DNA of 64,000 nt from Isoptericola peretonis. GTDB lineage: Bacteria > Actinomycetota > Actinomycetes > Actinomycetales > Cellulomonadaceae. The stretch spans positions 248,001-312,000 of the forward strand of contig JALQCY010000003.1 of the NCBI GenBank assembly GCA_023241745.1, in the 5' to 3' direction. This document shows positions 1 through 7,106 of this stretch, one piece after another (positions within the stretch are counted from its first letter, which is position 1; each line of letters starts with the position of its first letter). The translations under genes were made by a program, and so were the position numbers. A model generated the notes under the pieces. The model searched no databases and was not told the origin of the DNA. It saw only the letters and a program-made list of their open reading frames with translations.

Positions 1-1
1 G

Positions 2-421
2 CCGCTCGGCTCGATGACCTACCACTTCGCGGGGATGGACGACCTGCTGCGCGAGGCGTTCGGGCGGTTCGCGCAGCAGGCCGCGGCGCAGTTCGAGCGC
101 CGGATGGCGGAGGCGCCGGACCGCGACGCGGCCGTGCGCGCCGTCGTCCGGCTCATCACGCTCGACGTGTTCGCCACGCAGCGCGACCTCGTCCTGTCCC
201 ACGAGCTCTACACGCTCGCCGCCCGCGACCCGGCCTTCCGCACGCTGACCAACGACTGGATGCGGCGCAGCCGCGACGCCCTGGCCAGGCACTTCGACCC
301 GGCGACCTGCCGCGTGCTCGACGCCTTCATCGAGGGCATGACGATCCATCGCGCCCTCGACACCGAGCCGCACGACGACGTGGACGTGCTCGCCGCCGTG
401 CGGCGGCTGACCGGGGCGTGA
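2..421 (+). CDS. TetR-family regulator, 5' end cut by the window
   Basis: This is the C-terminal part of a TetR-type repressor; the N-terminal part of the DNA-binding domain lies before base 1. The reading frame is open from base 2 and begins with the residues PLGSMTYHF, which match the end of a TetR helix-turn-helix (the ...SxxYHF segment). A helical ligand-binding domain of about 120 residues follows. The first ATG, at 14, is internal and not the true start. The target genes and ligand cannot be seen. It converges on the small gene at 435-755. Confidence 0.85.
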   Translation, partial: PLGSMTYHFAGMDDLLREAFGRFAQQAAAQFERRMAEAPDRDAAVRAVVRLITLDVFATQRDLVLSHELYTLAARDPAFRTLTNDWMRRSRDALARHFDPATCRVLDAFIEGMTIHRALDTEPHDDVDVLAAVRRLTGA

Positions 422-434
422 GCCCCGGCCCGCG

Positions 435-755
435 TCAGGAGAGCGGGCCGACCGGGCGCACCCGGAGGATCTCGGTGCGCGCGACGGCCCGGTCGCGCAC
501 GTCGAGGCGGGCCGCCCGCTCGGGGTCCGCCATGTACGCGGCGAGCGCCTCCTCGTCGGGCATCTCGATGATCTGCACCTCGGTGGGCTGGACGGCGCCG
601 TGCGCGGCGTCGTCGGTGTGCGCCACGTTGGTCACGCGCTGCAGCACCCGCCCGCCGTGCCGCGGCACCAGCCTCAGCACCTCGGTCTCGTAGTCCGCCA
701 GCGCCGGAGCCTCGCCGTCGGCCGCCCACAGCAGCACGCACAGGGTGATCGCCAT
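435..755 (-). CDS. Small DUF1330/EthD-like hypothetical protein
   Basis: A 106-residue protein with no signal peptide or membrane segment. The stretch from about residue 58 (PTEVQIIEMPDEEALAAYM) has the beta-strand then 'D-E-E-A-x-x-A-Y' helix pattern of dimeric alpha-beta barrel proteins such as DUF1330/EthD-type proteins, which bind small molecules or act as degradative monooxygenases. The ATG at 755 has a purine-rich GGGAGAAGG ribosome site upstream. It converges on the TetR fragment and does not obviously belong to an operon. The fold assignment is by pattern only and the function is unknown. Confidence 0.6.
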   Translation of the reverse strand: MAITLCVLLWAADGEAPALADYETEVLRLVPRHGGRVLQRVTNVAHTDDAAHGAVQPTEVQIIEMPDEEALAAYMADPERAARLDVRDRAVARTEILRVRPVGPLS

Positions 756-843
756 CGTCCACCTTCTCCCTCGGGTCGTGCGCCGATCCTGTCACCCGTG
801 AGCGGCCGACGGTGGGACACCGGCCCGTGCCGCGAGCCTCCCC

Positions 844-1116
844 CTAGCGGGAGCCGTACCGGCGGCGGAACTTCTCGACGCGGCCCGCGGTGTCGACGAC
901 GCGCGCGGCGCCGGTCCAGAACGGGTGGCTGGCGCTCGAGATCTCGACGTCGACCACCGGATAGGTGTTGCCGTCCTCCCACTCGATGGTGCGGGCGGGG
1001 CGGCCGGGACCGGCCGCCGCGTCGCCGGCGAGCGTCGAGCGCGTCAGGAACGCGGTGCCGGCGCTGGTGTCGCGGAAGACGACGGGGCCGTAGGTGGGGT
1101 GGATGGTGTTCTTCAT
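844..1116 (-). CDS. rpmE2: Ribosomal protein L31 type B (zinc-free paralogue)
   Basis: A 90-residue type B L31, recognised by the start [16 protein letters not shown] and the [10 protein letters not shown] motif. It has no cysteines, so it is the C-minus form that needs no zinc. In many bacteria this form replaces the zinc-binding L31 on the ribosome during zinc starvation and so frees zinc. Its ATG overlaps the stop of the L33 paralogue by one base (TGATG), so the two are one operon with translational coupling. A Zur-type palindrome precedes the operon at 1309-1323. Confidence 0.95.
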   Translation of the reverse strand: MKNTIHPTYGPVVFRDTSAGTAFLTRSTLAGDAAAGPGRPARTIEWEDGNTYPVVDVEISSASHPFWTGAARVVDTAGRVEKFRRRYGSR

Positions 1117-1283
1117 CAGCGTGCCTCTCGGAAGTCGACGTGGCGGCGGGCGACGGGGTCGTACTTGCGCAGCACGATCCGGTCGGGGTCGTTGCGGCGG
1201 TTCTTGCGGGTGACGTACGTGAAGCCGGTGCCCGCCGTCGAGCGGAGCTGGACGACCGGTCGCACGTCGGTGCGGGATGCCAT
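1116..1283 (-). CDS. rpmG: Ribosomal protein L33, cysteine-free paralogue
   Basis: A 55-residue L33 with the typical [19 protein letters not shown] and [10 protein letters not shown] segments and a basic C terminus. None of the four zinc-binding cysteines of C-plus L33 is present. The ATG at 1283 follows a GAGGAGAG ribosome site. The frame is open further upstream but family length and the ribosome site fix this start. It is the first gene of a two-gene unit with the type B L31. The location behind a Zur-type palindrome fits a zinc-sparing ribosome remodelling pair. Confidence 0.95.
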   Translation of the reverse strand: MASRTDVRPVVQLRSTAGTGFTYVTRKNRRNDPDRIVLRKYDPVARRHVDFREAR

Positions 1284-1308
1284 CGGCACTCTCCTCACTG
1301 GGACATCG

Positions 1309-1323
1309 TGAGAACGGTTCTCA
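1309..1323 (-). promoter_or_regulatory. Zur box upstream of L33/L31 paralogues
   Basis: The 15-bp sequence TGAGAACGGTTCTCA is a perfect inverted repeat of 7+1+7. It has the length and TGA...TCA ends of actinobacterial Zur boxes (consensus near TGAAAATGATTTTCA). It lies 26 bp upstream of the rpmG start, where Zur-Zn would repress zinc-independent ribosomal proteins. The symmetry is directly seen; binding by Zur is inferred from the family and the target genes. Confidence 0.85.
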
Positions 1324-1494
1324 AGTCCCACGGTCCACAACCCAGGGAGGCCGCCGGGCATTCCCGGCGCCGGATGCCCAGCCGGGAACACCGCCCGCGG
1401 GGCCGCTGTTCTCCCCGCGCGGACCCGAGGCCGGGCGGCGGGCGCCGTCGTAGGCTCCTCGCGGACCCGCACCCACCACGGACGGGAGACACGC

Positions 1495-3318
1495 ATGGCG
1501 GCACGCACGCTGGCCGAACGGCTGCGCACCGAGTCGGGGGCCGCGCTGCTGCTGGTGGGCGTGACGCTGCTCGCGCTGGTGTGGGCGAACTCGCCGCTGT
1601 CCGGCTGGTACGAGCAGCTGTGGGAGCTGCCGATCCATCTGGACGTCGGCGACCTGCGCTTCGACATGGACCTGCACCACTGGGTCAACGACGGCGTCAT
1701 GGTGCTGTTCTTCTTCGTCGTCGGCCTCGAGGTGCGCCAGGAGCTGGCGATCGGGTCGTTGCGCCAGCGCAGCCAGCGGCTGGTGCCGCTCGTCGCCGGG
1801 ACGCTCGGCGTCGTGGTCCCCGCGCTGGTCTTCCTCGCCGTCGCCGGCCACGCCGACCCGCGCGGCTGGGGCGTCGTCGTGGGCACCGACACGGCGTTCC
1901 TGCTGGGTGTGCTGGCCCTGGTCGGGCCCAGGATGTCGAGCCAGCTGCGCGTCTTCCTGCTCACCCTGTCCGTGGTGGACGACTTCCTCGCCGTCGGCAT
2001 CATCGGTGTCGTCTACTCCGAGGACGTGCGCCTCGCGCCCCTCCTCGTCGCGCTGCTCGCCCTCGCCGCGCTGTGGCTGCTGGGCCGCATGCGCGAGTGG
2101 CGCAGCGCGCCGTACGTCATGGTGGTCGTGGTGCTGTGGGGCGCCACCGTGCAGGCGGGCGTGCACCCGTCGATCGCGGGCATGCTCGCGGGCCTCCTGG
2201 TGCCGGCGGTCGCCACACAGCGCGACGACGTGCTGCAGGCCAAGAGCCTGTTCCGCGACTACTGGCAGTCGCCCTCCGCCAGCGTGGCGCGCAACGCGCG
2301 CGTCGGCCTCGCGCGCTCCATCTCGGTGAACCACCGCCTGCACGACGTCCTTCGCGGCCCCGTGTCCCTCGTCGTCGTGCCGCTGTTCGCCCTCGCCAAC
2401 GCGGGGATCGACCTGCGCGGCGGCGCCCTGGCCGCGGCGCTCGGCTCCGTCATCACGTGGGGCGTCGTGGCCGGGCTGGTCGTGGGCAAGCTCGTGGGCG
2501 TCGGCCTCGGCACGTGGGGCGCGCTCCGCGCCCACCTCGGGACCCTGCCCGCCGGGGTCGGCCCCGGCAGCGTGCTCGGCGGCGCCGCCCTGTCCGGCAT
2601 CGGCTTCACCGTCTCGCTCCTGGTGGTCGACCTGGCCTTCGACGACACGGCCGCCGCCCAGGCCGCCACGGTGGGCGTCCTTCTCGCGATGGTGCTGTCC
2701 GCCCTGCTCGGCTGGGCGATCTTCACGGTGGCCCGCGTGCGGTACGGCGAGGTGAGCGCCGACCTGCCCGTCACCCTCACCCCCGAGGTCGACGCCGGCC
2801 GCGACCACGTCAAGGGGGACGACGACGCCGCGCACACCGTGGTCGAGTACCTCGACTTCGAGTGCCCGTTCTGTGCCCGGGCCACGGGCATGGGCGCCGA
2901 GCTGCGCGACCACTTCGGCGACCGGGTGCGGTACGTGGTGCGGCACCTGCCGCTGGAGGACGTGCACCCCCACGCCTTCCTCGCCGCCGTCGCGGCCGAG
3001 GCGGCGCACCGGCAGGGCCGGTTCTGGGAGATGCACGACCGCCTGTTCGCCCACCAGTCCCGGCTCGAGCCCGAGGACCTGCGCGAGCACGCCGCGCAGC
3101 TCGGGCTCGACCTCGAGCGGTTCGACGCCGACCTGGCCGACGAGACCCTGCACACCCGGGTCCGCGAGGACGCGGCCGGCGCCGCGGACGGCGGAGCGCG
3201 CGGCACGCCCACCTTCTTCCTCGACGGCGTCCGCCACCGCGGCCCGCACGACGCGCGCACGCTCATCGCCGCCCTCGAGGCGAACGAGGAGGACCCCGCC
3301 GCACGCCGTCGCTCCTGA
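1495..3318 (+). CDS. nhaA: NhaA Na+/H+ antiporter fused to a DsbA-like thiol domain
   Basis: A 607-residue fusion. Residues about 1-420 are a NhaA antiporter with many membrane helices; adjacent Asp162-Asp163 in [11 protein letters not shown] match the ion-binding aspartates of NhaA. Residues about 430-600 form a DsbA/thioredoxin-like domain with active-site Cys457-Pro-Phe-Cys460 and a cis-proline loop (GTPTFFLDG). This architecture is known in actinobacteria. The CXXC domain follows the last helix; its side of the membrane and its partner are not evident. The ATG follows GGGAGA. A TAGGCT -10 candidate lies near 1453, giving a short leader. Confidence 0.92.
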   Translation: MAARTLAERLRTESGAALLLVGVTLLALVWANSPLSGWYEQLWELPIHLDVGDLRFDMDLHHWVNDGVMVLFFFVVGLEVRQELAIGSLRQRSQRLVPLVAGTLGVVVPALVFLAVAGHADPRGWGVVVGTDTAFLLGVLALVGPRMSSQLRVFLLTLSVVDDFLAVGIIGVVYSEDVRLAPLLVALLALAALWLLGRMREWRSAPYVMVVVVLWGATVQAGVHPSIAGMLAGLLVPAVATQRDDVLQAKSLFRDYWQSPSASVARNARVGLARSISVNHRLHDVLRGPVSLVVVPLFALANAGIDLRGGALAAALGSVITWGVVAGLVVGKLVGVGLGTWGALRAHLGTLPAGVGPGSVLGGAALSGIGFTVSLLVVDLAFDDTAAAQAATVGVLLAMVLSALLGWAIFTVARVRYGEVSADLPVTLTPEVDAGRDHVKGDDDAAHTVVEYLDFECPFCARATGMGAELRDHFGDRVRYVVRHLPLEDVHPHAFLAAVAAEAAHRQGRFWEMHDRLFAHQSRLEPEDLREHAAQLGLDLERFDADLADETLHTRVREDAAGAADGGARGTPTFFLDGVRHRGPHDARTLIAALEANEEDPAARRRS

Positions 3319-3346
3319 CCGTCCGGCCCTGCGAGAGGATGCCTGC

Positions 3347-3853
3347 ATGGGATACCAGACCGAGCCCGTGACCGACGCCGACCTGCCGTTCCTGCGCCGG
3401 TGCGTGGAGCTCGCGCGCGAGGCCCTGGAGGACGGCGACGAGCCCTTCGGCTCGCTGCTGGTCGACGCCACCGGCGCCGTGGTGTTCGAGGACCGCAACC
3501 GCGTGAAGGACGGCGACCAGACCCGCCACCCGGAGCTCGAGATCGCCCGCTGGGCGGCGGCGCACCTCACGCCCGCGGAGCGCGCCGCGGCGACGGCGTA
3601 CACCTCGGGCGAGCACTGCGCGATGTGCAGCGCCGCGCACGCCTGGGTGGGCCTGGGCCCCATCGTCTACGCGACGAGCACGGCACAGCTCACCGGGTGG
3701 CTGCGGGAGTGGGGCGTCGCTCCGGGCCCGGTCACGCCGCTGCCCGTCGGGGACGTCGCGCCCGGCGTCCCGACCCGCGGCCCGGCGCCGGAGCTCGCCG
3801 CCGACGTCCGCGCCCTGCACGCACGGCTGCACGGGATGCACGACCCCGCCTGA
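3347..3853 (+). CDS. Nucleoside/guanine deaminase-like zinc hydrolase
   Basis: A 168-residue cytidine/deoxycytidylate deaminase-fold protein. Zinc ligands are visible as His61 in HPELE, with Glu63 as the proton shuttle, and Cys91/Cys94 in HCAMC. Most family members have HAE and PCxxC, so the Pro at 62 and His at 90 are unusual but keep the ligands. The set resembles guanine deaminase/nucleoside deaminases more than TadA, which has a distinct tRNA-binding tail. It begins 28 bases after nhaA and may be read with it; GAGGAT spaced six bases from the ATG is a weak leaderless -10. The exact substrate is unknown. Confidence 0.82.
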   Translation: MGYQTEPVTDADLPFLRRCVELAREALEDGDEPFGSLLVDATGAVVFEDRNRVKDGDQTRHPELEIARWAAAHLTPAERAAATAYTSGEHCAMCSAAHAWVGLGPIVYATSTAQLTGWLREWGVAPGPVTPLPVGDVAPGVPTRGPAPELAADVRALHARLHGMHDPA

Positions 3854-3872
3854 CGATGTTTGCCTGGGGGAC

Positions 3873-4706
3873 ATGAGTGCTTCCCCGGATCCCGCACCGC
3901 CGGCCCGCAGCCTCTGGACCCGGCGGGTCGTCGTCCTCGCCGCGGTGGTGGTCCTCGCCGTCGTCGTCTGGCTGGTGGTCCGCGACGACGGCGGGACCCC
4001 CGCCGCGTCGTCCCCCAGGTCGTCGCCCACCGCCCCGTCCCCGACGGCGACCCAGGACCCGGCGGAGCCGACCCCGAGCACGACGGGCGCCGCGGGCTGC
4101 GACGCCACCGGCGACACGACCCCGCAGGCCGCGGACACGCACGAGGTGGTGGACGTGGACGGCGACGACGAGGCCGACACCGCCTGGCTCACCGGCGGCG
4201 CCGACCGCCGCTTCGGGATCACGACCGCGTCCGGCGCCACGTTCTCCGTCCCGGTCGGCTCGGCGAGCCCGCAGCGCGCGTCGGCCGTCGTGGACGTCGT
4301 CGCGGCGGGCGACGACACCGCCCCCGTCGCACTGGTCGACACGGGCCGCGAGGTGCTGCTGCTCTCCGCAGCCGACTGCGACCTCGCCGCGACGCAGAAC
4401 CTCGCGGGCGACGCGTACACGTTCGACAAGGGCTTCGCCGGTCACGGCACGGGCGTCGGCTGCACCGAGGTGGGCGGGGCCCTGCACCTCGCCGGGCTGA
4501 AGGCCACCTCCGGCGACGGCGAGTCGTTCACCGTGACGCGCACGCTCGTCGACCTGGACGACGGCGCCATGACGGCGTCGAACGGCGAGGAGTCCACCGT
4601 GGCGAGCGGGGCCGACCCGGACGACCCTGCGGTCGTCACCGGGCAGGAGACGACGTGCGGCGACCTCGTCGCGGGCGAGGACGGCCCCGTGGAACCGGAG
4701 TCCTGA
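3873..4706 (+). CDS. Membrane-anchored or secreted protein with FG-GAP-like segment
   Basis: A 277-residue protein. Residues about 18-37 form one hydrophobic helix after a short basic N terminus, so it is a membrane anchor or uncleaved signal. A Ser/Thr/Pro-rich linker (about 45-75) follows, then an extracytoplasmic domain with DVDGDDEADTAWL, a calcium-loop pattern typical of FG-GAP/VCBS repeats. Several cysteines (C76, and three more in the domain) could form disulphides. The ATG follows GGGGGAC closely. No enzymatic motif is visible and the function is unknown. Confidence 0.7.
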   Translation: MSASPDPAPPARSLWTRRVVVLAAVVVLAVVVWLVVRDDGGTPAASSPRSSPTAPSPTATQDPAEPTPSTTGAAGCDATGDTTPQAADTHEVVDVDGDDEADTAWLTGGADRRFGITTASGATFSVPVGSASPQRASAVVDVVAAGDDTAPVALVDTGREVLLLSAADCDLAATQNLAGDAYTFDKGFAGHGTGVGCTEVGGALHLAGLKATSGDGESFTVTRTLVDLDDGAMTASNGEESTVASGADPDDPAVVTGQETTCGDLVAGEDGPVEPES

Positions 4707-4731
4707 GCCCCGGCGCACCCTTGCATCAAGC

Positions 4732-4747
4732 ATCGACGTCGATCAAT
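4732..4747 (+). promoter_or_regulatory. ArsR operator overlapping the arsC promoter
   Basis: ATCGA-CGTCGA-TCAAT fits the pattern ATCGA-N6-TC(A/G)AT found twice more around arsR (6643-6658 and 6679-6694). Allowing for that spacing, 14 of 19 bases match the arsR-proximal copy, including the shared TCAATATG end. A -10 candidate CAATAT (4744-4749) overlaps it and ends six bases before the arsC ATG, so repressor binding would block a leaderless promoter. Confidence 0.7.
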
Positions 4748-4755
4748 ATGAGGGC

Positions 4756-5190
4756 ATGCCCGCCCCCCACGCCGACGGCGCCCGCCCGTCCGCCCTGTTC
4801 GTCTGCGTCCACAACGCCGGCCGGTCCCAGATGGCCGCGGGCTTCCTGCGCGCGCTGTCGGGCGGCGCCGTCGAGGTCCGGTCCGCCGGCTCGATGCCCG
4901 CCGACCGCATCAACCCGGTCGCCGTCGAGGCGATGGCCGAGGTGGGTGTCGACATCACCGCCGAGCAGCCCAAGGTCCTCACCACCGACGCCGTGCAGGC
5001 GTCCGACGTCGTGATCACCATGGGCTGCGGCGACGCCTGCCCGATCTTCCCCGGCAAGCGGTACGAGGACTGGCAGCTCGACGACCCCGCCGGCCAGGGC
5101 CTCGACGCCGTGCGCCCCATCCGCGACGAGATCGAGCGGCGCGTGCGCGGGCTGCTCGCGTCCCTCGACGTCGAAGCCGTCGCCGGCTGA
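4756..5190 (+). CDS. arsC: Arsenate reductase, low-molecular-weight phosphatase type
   Basis: A 144-residue ArsC that reduces arsenate to arsenite. The phosphatase-type P-loop CVHNAGRS has catalytic Cys17 and Arg23 (CX5R). Cys91 and Cys95 in GCGDACP can form the intramolecular disulphide of the thioredoxin-coupled class, and D110-P111 supplies the general acid. The ATG sits seven bases after a CAATAT -10 with no ribosome site, so it is probably leaderless. It converges with the flavoprotein gene; the two stop codons are two bases apart. Its operator matches those at arsR. Confidence 0.93.
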   Translation: MPAPHADGARPSALFVCVHNAGRSQMAAGFLRALSGGAVEVRSAGSMPADRINPVAVEAMAEVGVDITAEQPKVLTTDAVQASDVVITMGCGDACPIFPGKRYEDWQLDDPAGQGLDAVRPIRDEIERRVRGLLASLDVEAVAG

Positions 5191-5192
5191 GG

Positions 5193-6608
5193 TCAGCCCT
5201 CGCCGTCGCCCGACCGGCCGTGCGCGACCCCGGTGGCGAAGCCGACCCCGGCCGGGGCGCCGACGCCGAGCGTGACGAGCTGCGGCTCGGCCGGCGCGGC
5301 GCCGCAGCAGGACCCGGCCGCGGAGTCGCCGTCGGCCTCGAGCGCGAGGTCGCTGGAGCAGACGCCCGTGGCGGGCAGATTCAGCTCGACCACGTCCGCC
5401 GCAGCCCGGTCCCCCGCCAGCGCCGCGGCGACGGACCGCACCTGCTCGTAGCCGGTGGCCAGCAGGAACGTCGGGGCGCGGCCGTAGGACTTCATCCCCG
5501 CGAGGTAGAAGCCGTCGTCCGGGTGGGACAGCACGGCCTCGCCGTGCGGCGGCACCGTGCCGCAGGAGTGCTGGTTCGGGTCGATGAGCGGCGCCAGCGC
5601 GCTCGGGGCCTCGACGACGGGGTCGAGGTCGAGGCGCACCTCCCGCAGCACGTCCAGGTCGGGGCGGAACCCGGTGGCGTTGACGACCGCGTGCACGTCC
5701 AGGGCCAGCGGCTCGTCCTTGGCCGTGCCGAGCACCTGCACCGACTCGGGCCCGGGGACCAGCTGTTCGATCGAGACCCGGGCGAGCAGGCGCAGCCGCC
5801 CGGCGTCGACGGCGCCCCTGAGCCGGGTGCCCAGGAGCCCGCGGGCGGGCAGCTCGTCGTCCGTGCCGCCGCCGAACAGCCGGCGGGCCGAGCCGCCGCG
5901 GATCGCCCACGTGATCGTGGTGCCCGGGGTGGCCTCCGACAGCTCGACGAGGCTCAGCAGCGTGTTCGCGGCGGAATGCCCCATCCCCACCACGAGGGTG
6001 TGCCGGCCCGCGAAGCGGTCCCGGTCGGCGCCGAGCACGTCGGGCAGCGGGCCGGTGACGAACGGCGCCGCGTCCGCCTCCCCCGCGGCGGGCAGGCCGC
6101 TGACGCCCAGCGGGTTCGAGGTCGAGAACGTCCCCGAGGCGTCGATCACGGACCGCGCGAGGACGTCGGTCACCCGGCCGGCCGCGTCGACGGTCCGCAC
6201 CCGGTAGGCCCGTCGCTCGCGCCCCAGGGACCGCGTCTTGTCCGCGCCGTCGCGCGCCACGGCGAGCACCCGGGTGCCCGTGCGCAGCCGGGAGGAGATC
6301 GCCTCGGTCGCCGCCAGCGGGGCGAGGTAGTCCTCGACGAGCTCGCGGCCGGTCGGCAGGGCGTCCGGGTCGGGAAGCGTCCAGCCGGTGGGCTCGAGCA
6401 GCCGCCGCGCCGCGGCGTCGACGTCGTACCGCCACGGCGAGAAGAGTCGCACGTGCCCCCACGAGGCGACGGCCGCGCCCGCGGTGCCCCCGGCCTCCAG
6501 CACGAGGGGTTCCAGGCCGCGTTCCAGCAGGTGCGCCGCCGCCGCCAGCCCTACGGGGCCGGCCCCGATCACGACCACCGGCAGCCGGTCCCGCGCGATC
6601 TCGCTCAT
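5193..6608 (-). CDS. arsO: FAD-dependent monooxygenase-like protein of the ars locus (ArsO-like)
   Basis: A 471-residue flavoprotein with a FAD Rossmann motif at the N terminus (VVVIGAGPVGLAAAA), a second dinucleotide site (LVVGMGHSAANTLL) and the late ATGFRPD motif of flavin-containing monooxygenases. Proteins of this type recur in actinobacterial ars clusters and are called ArsO; the substrate is not settled. I chose the ATG at 6608 because AGGAG lies five bases upstream; two GTGs just before it are too close to that site. It is divergent from arsR, and a perfect 8-4-8 inverted repeat (6641-6660) lies in between. The name rests on context. Confidence 0.78.
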   Translation of the reverse strand: MSEIARDRLPVVVIGAGPVGLAAAAHLLERGLEPLVLEAGGTAGAAVASWGHVRLFSPWRYDVDAAARRLLEPTGWTLPDPDALPTGRELVEDYLAPLAATEAISSRLRTGTRVLAVARDGADKTRSLGRERRAYRVRTVDAAGRVTDVLARSVIDASGTFSTSNPLGVSGLPAAGEADAAPFVTGPLPDVLGADRDRFAGRHTLVVGMGHSAANTLLSLVELSEATPGTTITWAIRGGSARRLFGGGTDDELPARGLLGTRLRGAVDAGRLRLLARVSIEQLVPGPESVQVLGTAKDEPLALDVHAVVNATGFRPDLDVLREVRLDLDPVVEAPSALAPLIDPNQHSCGTVPPHGEAVLSHPDDGFYLAGMKSYGRAPTFLLATGYEQVRSVAAALAGDRAAADVVELNLPATGVCSSDLALEADGDSAAGSCCGAAPAEPQLVTLGVGAPAGVGFATGVAHGRSGDGEG

Positions 6609-6640
6609 CACCACTCCTGACGTCAGTTGACCTCACCGTC

Positions 6641-6660
6641 GCATCGACGTTTGTCGATGC
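6641..6660. promoter_or_regulatory. ArsR operator, flavoprotein-proximal copy
   Basis: GCATCGAC-GTTT-GTCGATGC is a perfect 8-4-8 inverted repeat. Its core ATCGA-N6-TCGAT matches the spacing of the sites at 4732 and 6679. It lies 33 bp upstream of the flavoprotein ATG and probably controls that gene. Assignment to ArsR is inferred from the repeated motif at all three ars promoters. Confidence 0.75.
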
Positions 6661-6678
6661 GCCGATCGTGGCCCACCT

Positions 6679-6694
6679 ATCGATGGTTGTCAAT
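6679..6694 (+). promoter_or_regulatory. ArsR operator, arsR-proximal copy
   Basis: ATCGA-TGGTTG-TCAAT is an imperfect inverted repeat with six-base spacer. It overlaps a CAATAT -10 candidate (6691-6696) placed eight bases before the arsR ATG at 6705. This is the layout expected for autorepression by ArsR. Confidence 0.7.
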
Positions 6695-6704
6695 ATGTGG
6701 CACG

Positions 6705-7106
6705 ATGGCGGGCATGACGACGATCGAGCTCCCCCTCACGGAACGGCCGGACGACCAGGCCGTCGCGGGTTGCTGCGCCCCCGCCGCCGGGGACGTCGTC
6801 GACACCGGGACCGCCCGCGACCTGGCCCGGCAGTTCAAGGCCCTCGCCGACCCGACGCGGGTCCAGCTCCTGTCGATCGTGACCGCGCACGAGGGCCACG
6901 AGGCGTGCGTCTGCGACCTCACCGAGCCGGTCGGGCTGTCCCAGCCCACCGTCAGCCACCATCTGAAGATCCTCGTCGAGGCGGGGCTGCTCGAGCGCGA
7001 GCAGCGCGGGCGCTGGGCGTACTACCGCGCGGTGCCGGGCGCCGTCGCAGGCCTCGCCGACGCGGTCTCGACGCTCACGCCGTCGCCGGCGACCGCCTCC
7101 GCGTGA
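6705..7106 (+). CDS. arsR: ArsR/SmtB-family arsenite-responsive repressor
   Basis: A 133-residue winged-helix repressor. The recognition region is GLSQPTVSHHLK followed by the wing (LLEREQRGRWAYYR). Cys23-Cys24 near the N terminus and Cys68/Cys70 in EACVCDL give an N-terminal Cys pair plus helix cysteines, similar to the actinobacterial ArsR that binds As(III) with a CC pair and one further Cys. The start at 6705 fits a leaderless promoter; the in-frame ATG at 6714 is the alternative. The last 32 bases overlap the convergent MFS gene. It probably controls arsC, the flavoprotein and itself. Confidence 0.9.
   Translation: MAGMTTIELPLTERPDDQAVAGCCAPAAGDVVDTGTARDLARQFKALADPTRVQLLSIVTAHEGHEACVCDLTEPVGLSQPTVSHHLKILVEAGLLEREQRGRWAYYRAVPGAVAGLADAVSTLTPSPATASA

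Noticed and set aside
600..3371. A 923-residue plus-strand open frame
   Set aside because: Low-complexity Arg-rich translation over L31/L33 and nhaA; no family pattern.
5185..5198. GGCTGA-GG-TCAGCC repeat joining the arsC and flavoprotein stops
   Set aside because: The two-base loop cannot form a useful hairpin; the symmetry arises mostly from two facing TGA stops.
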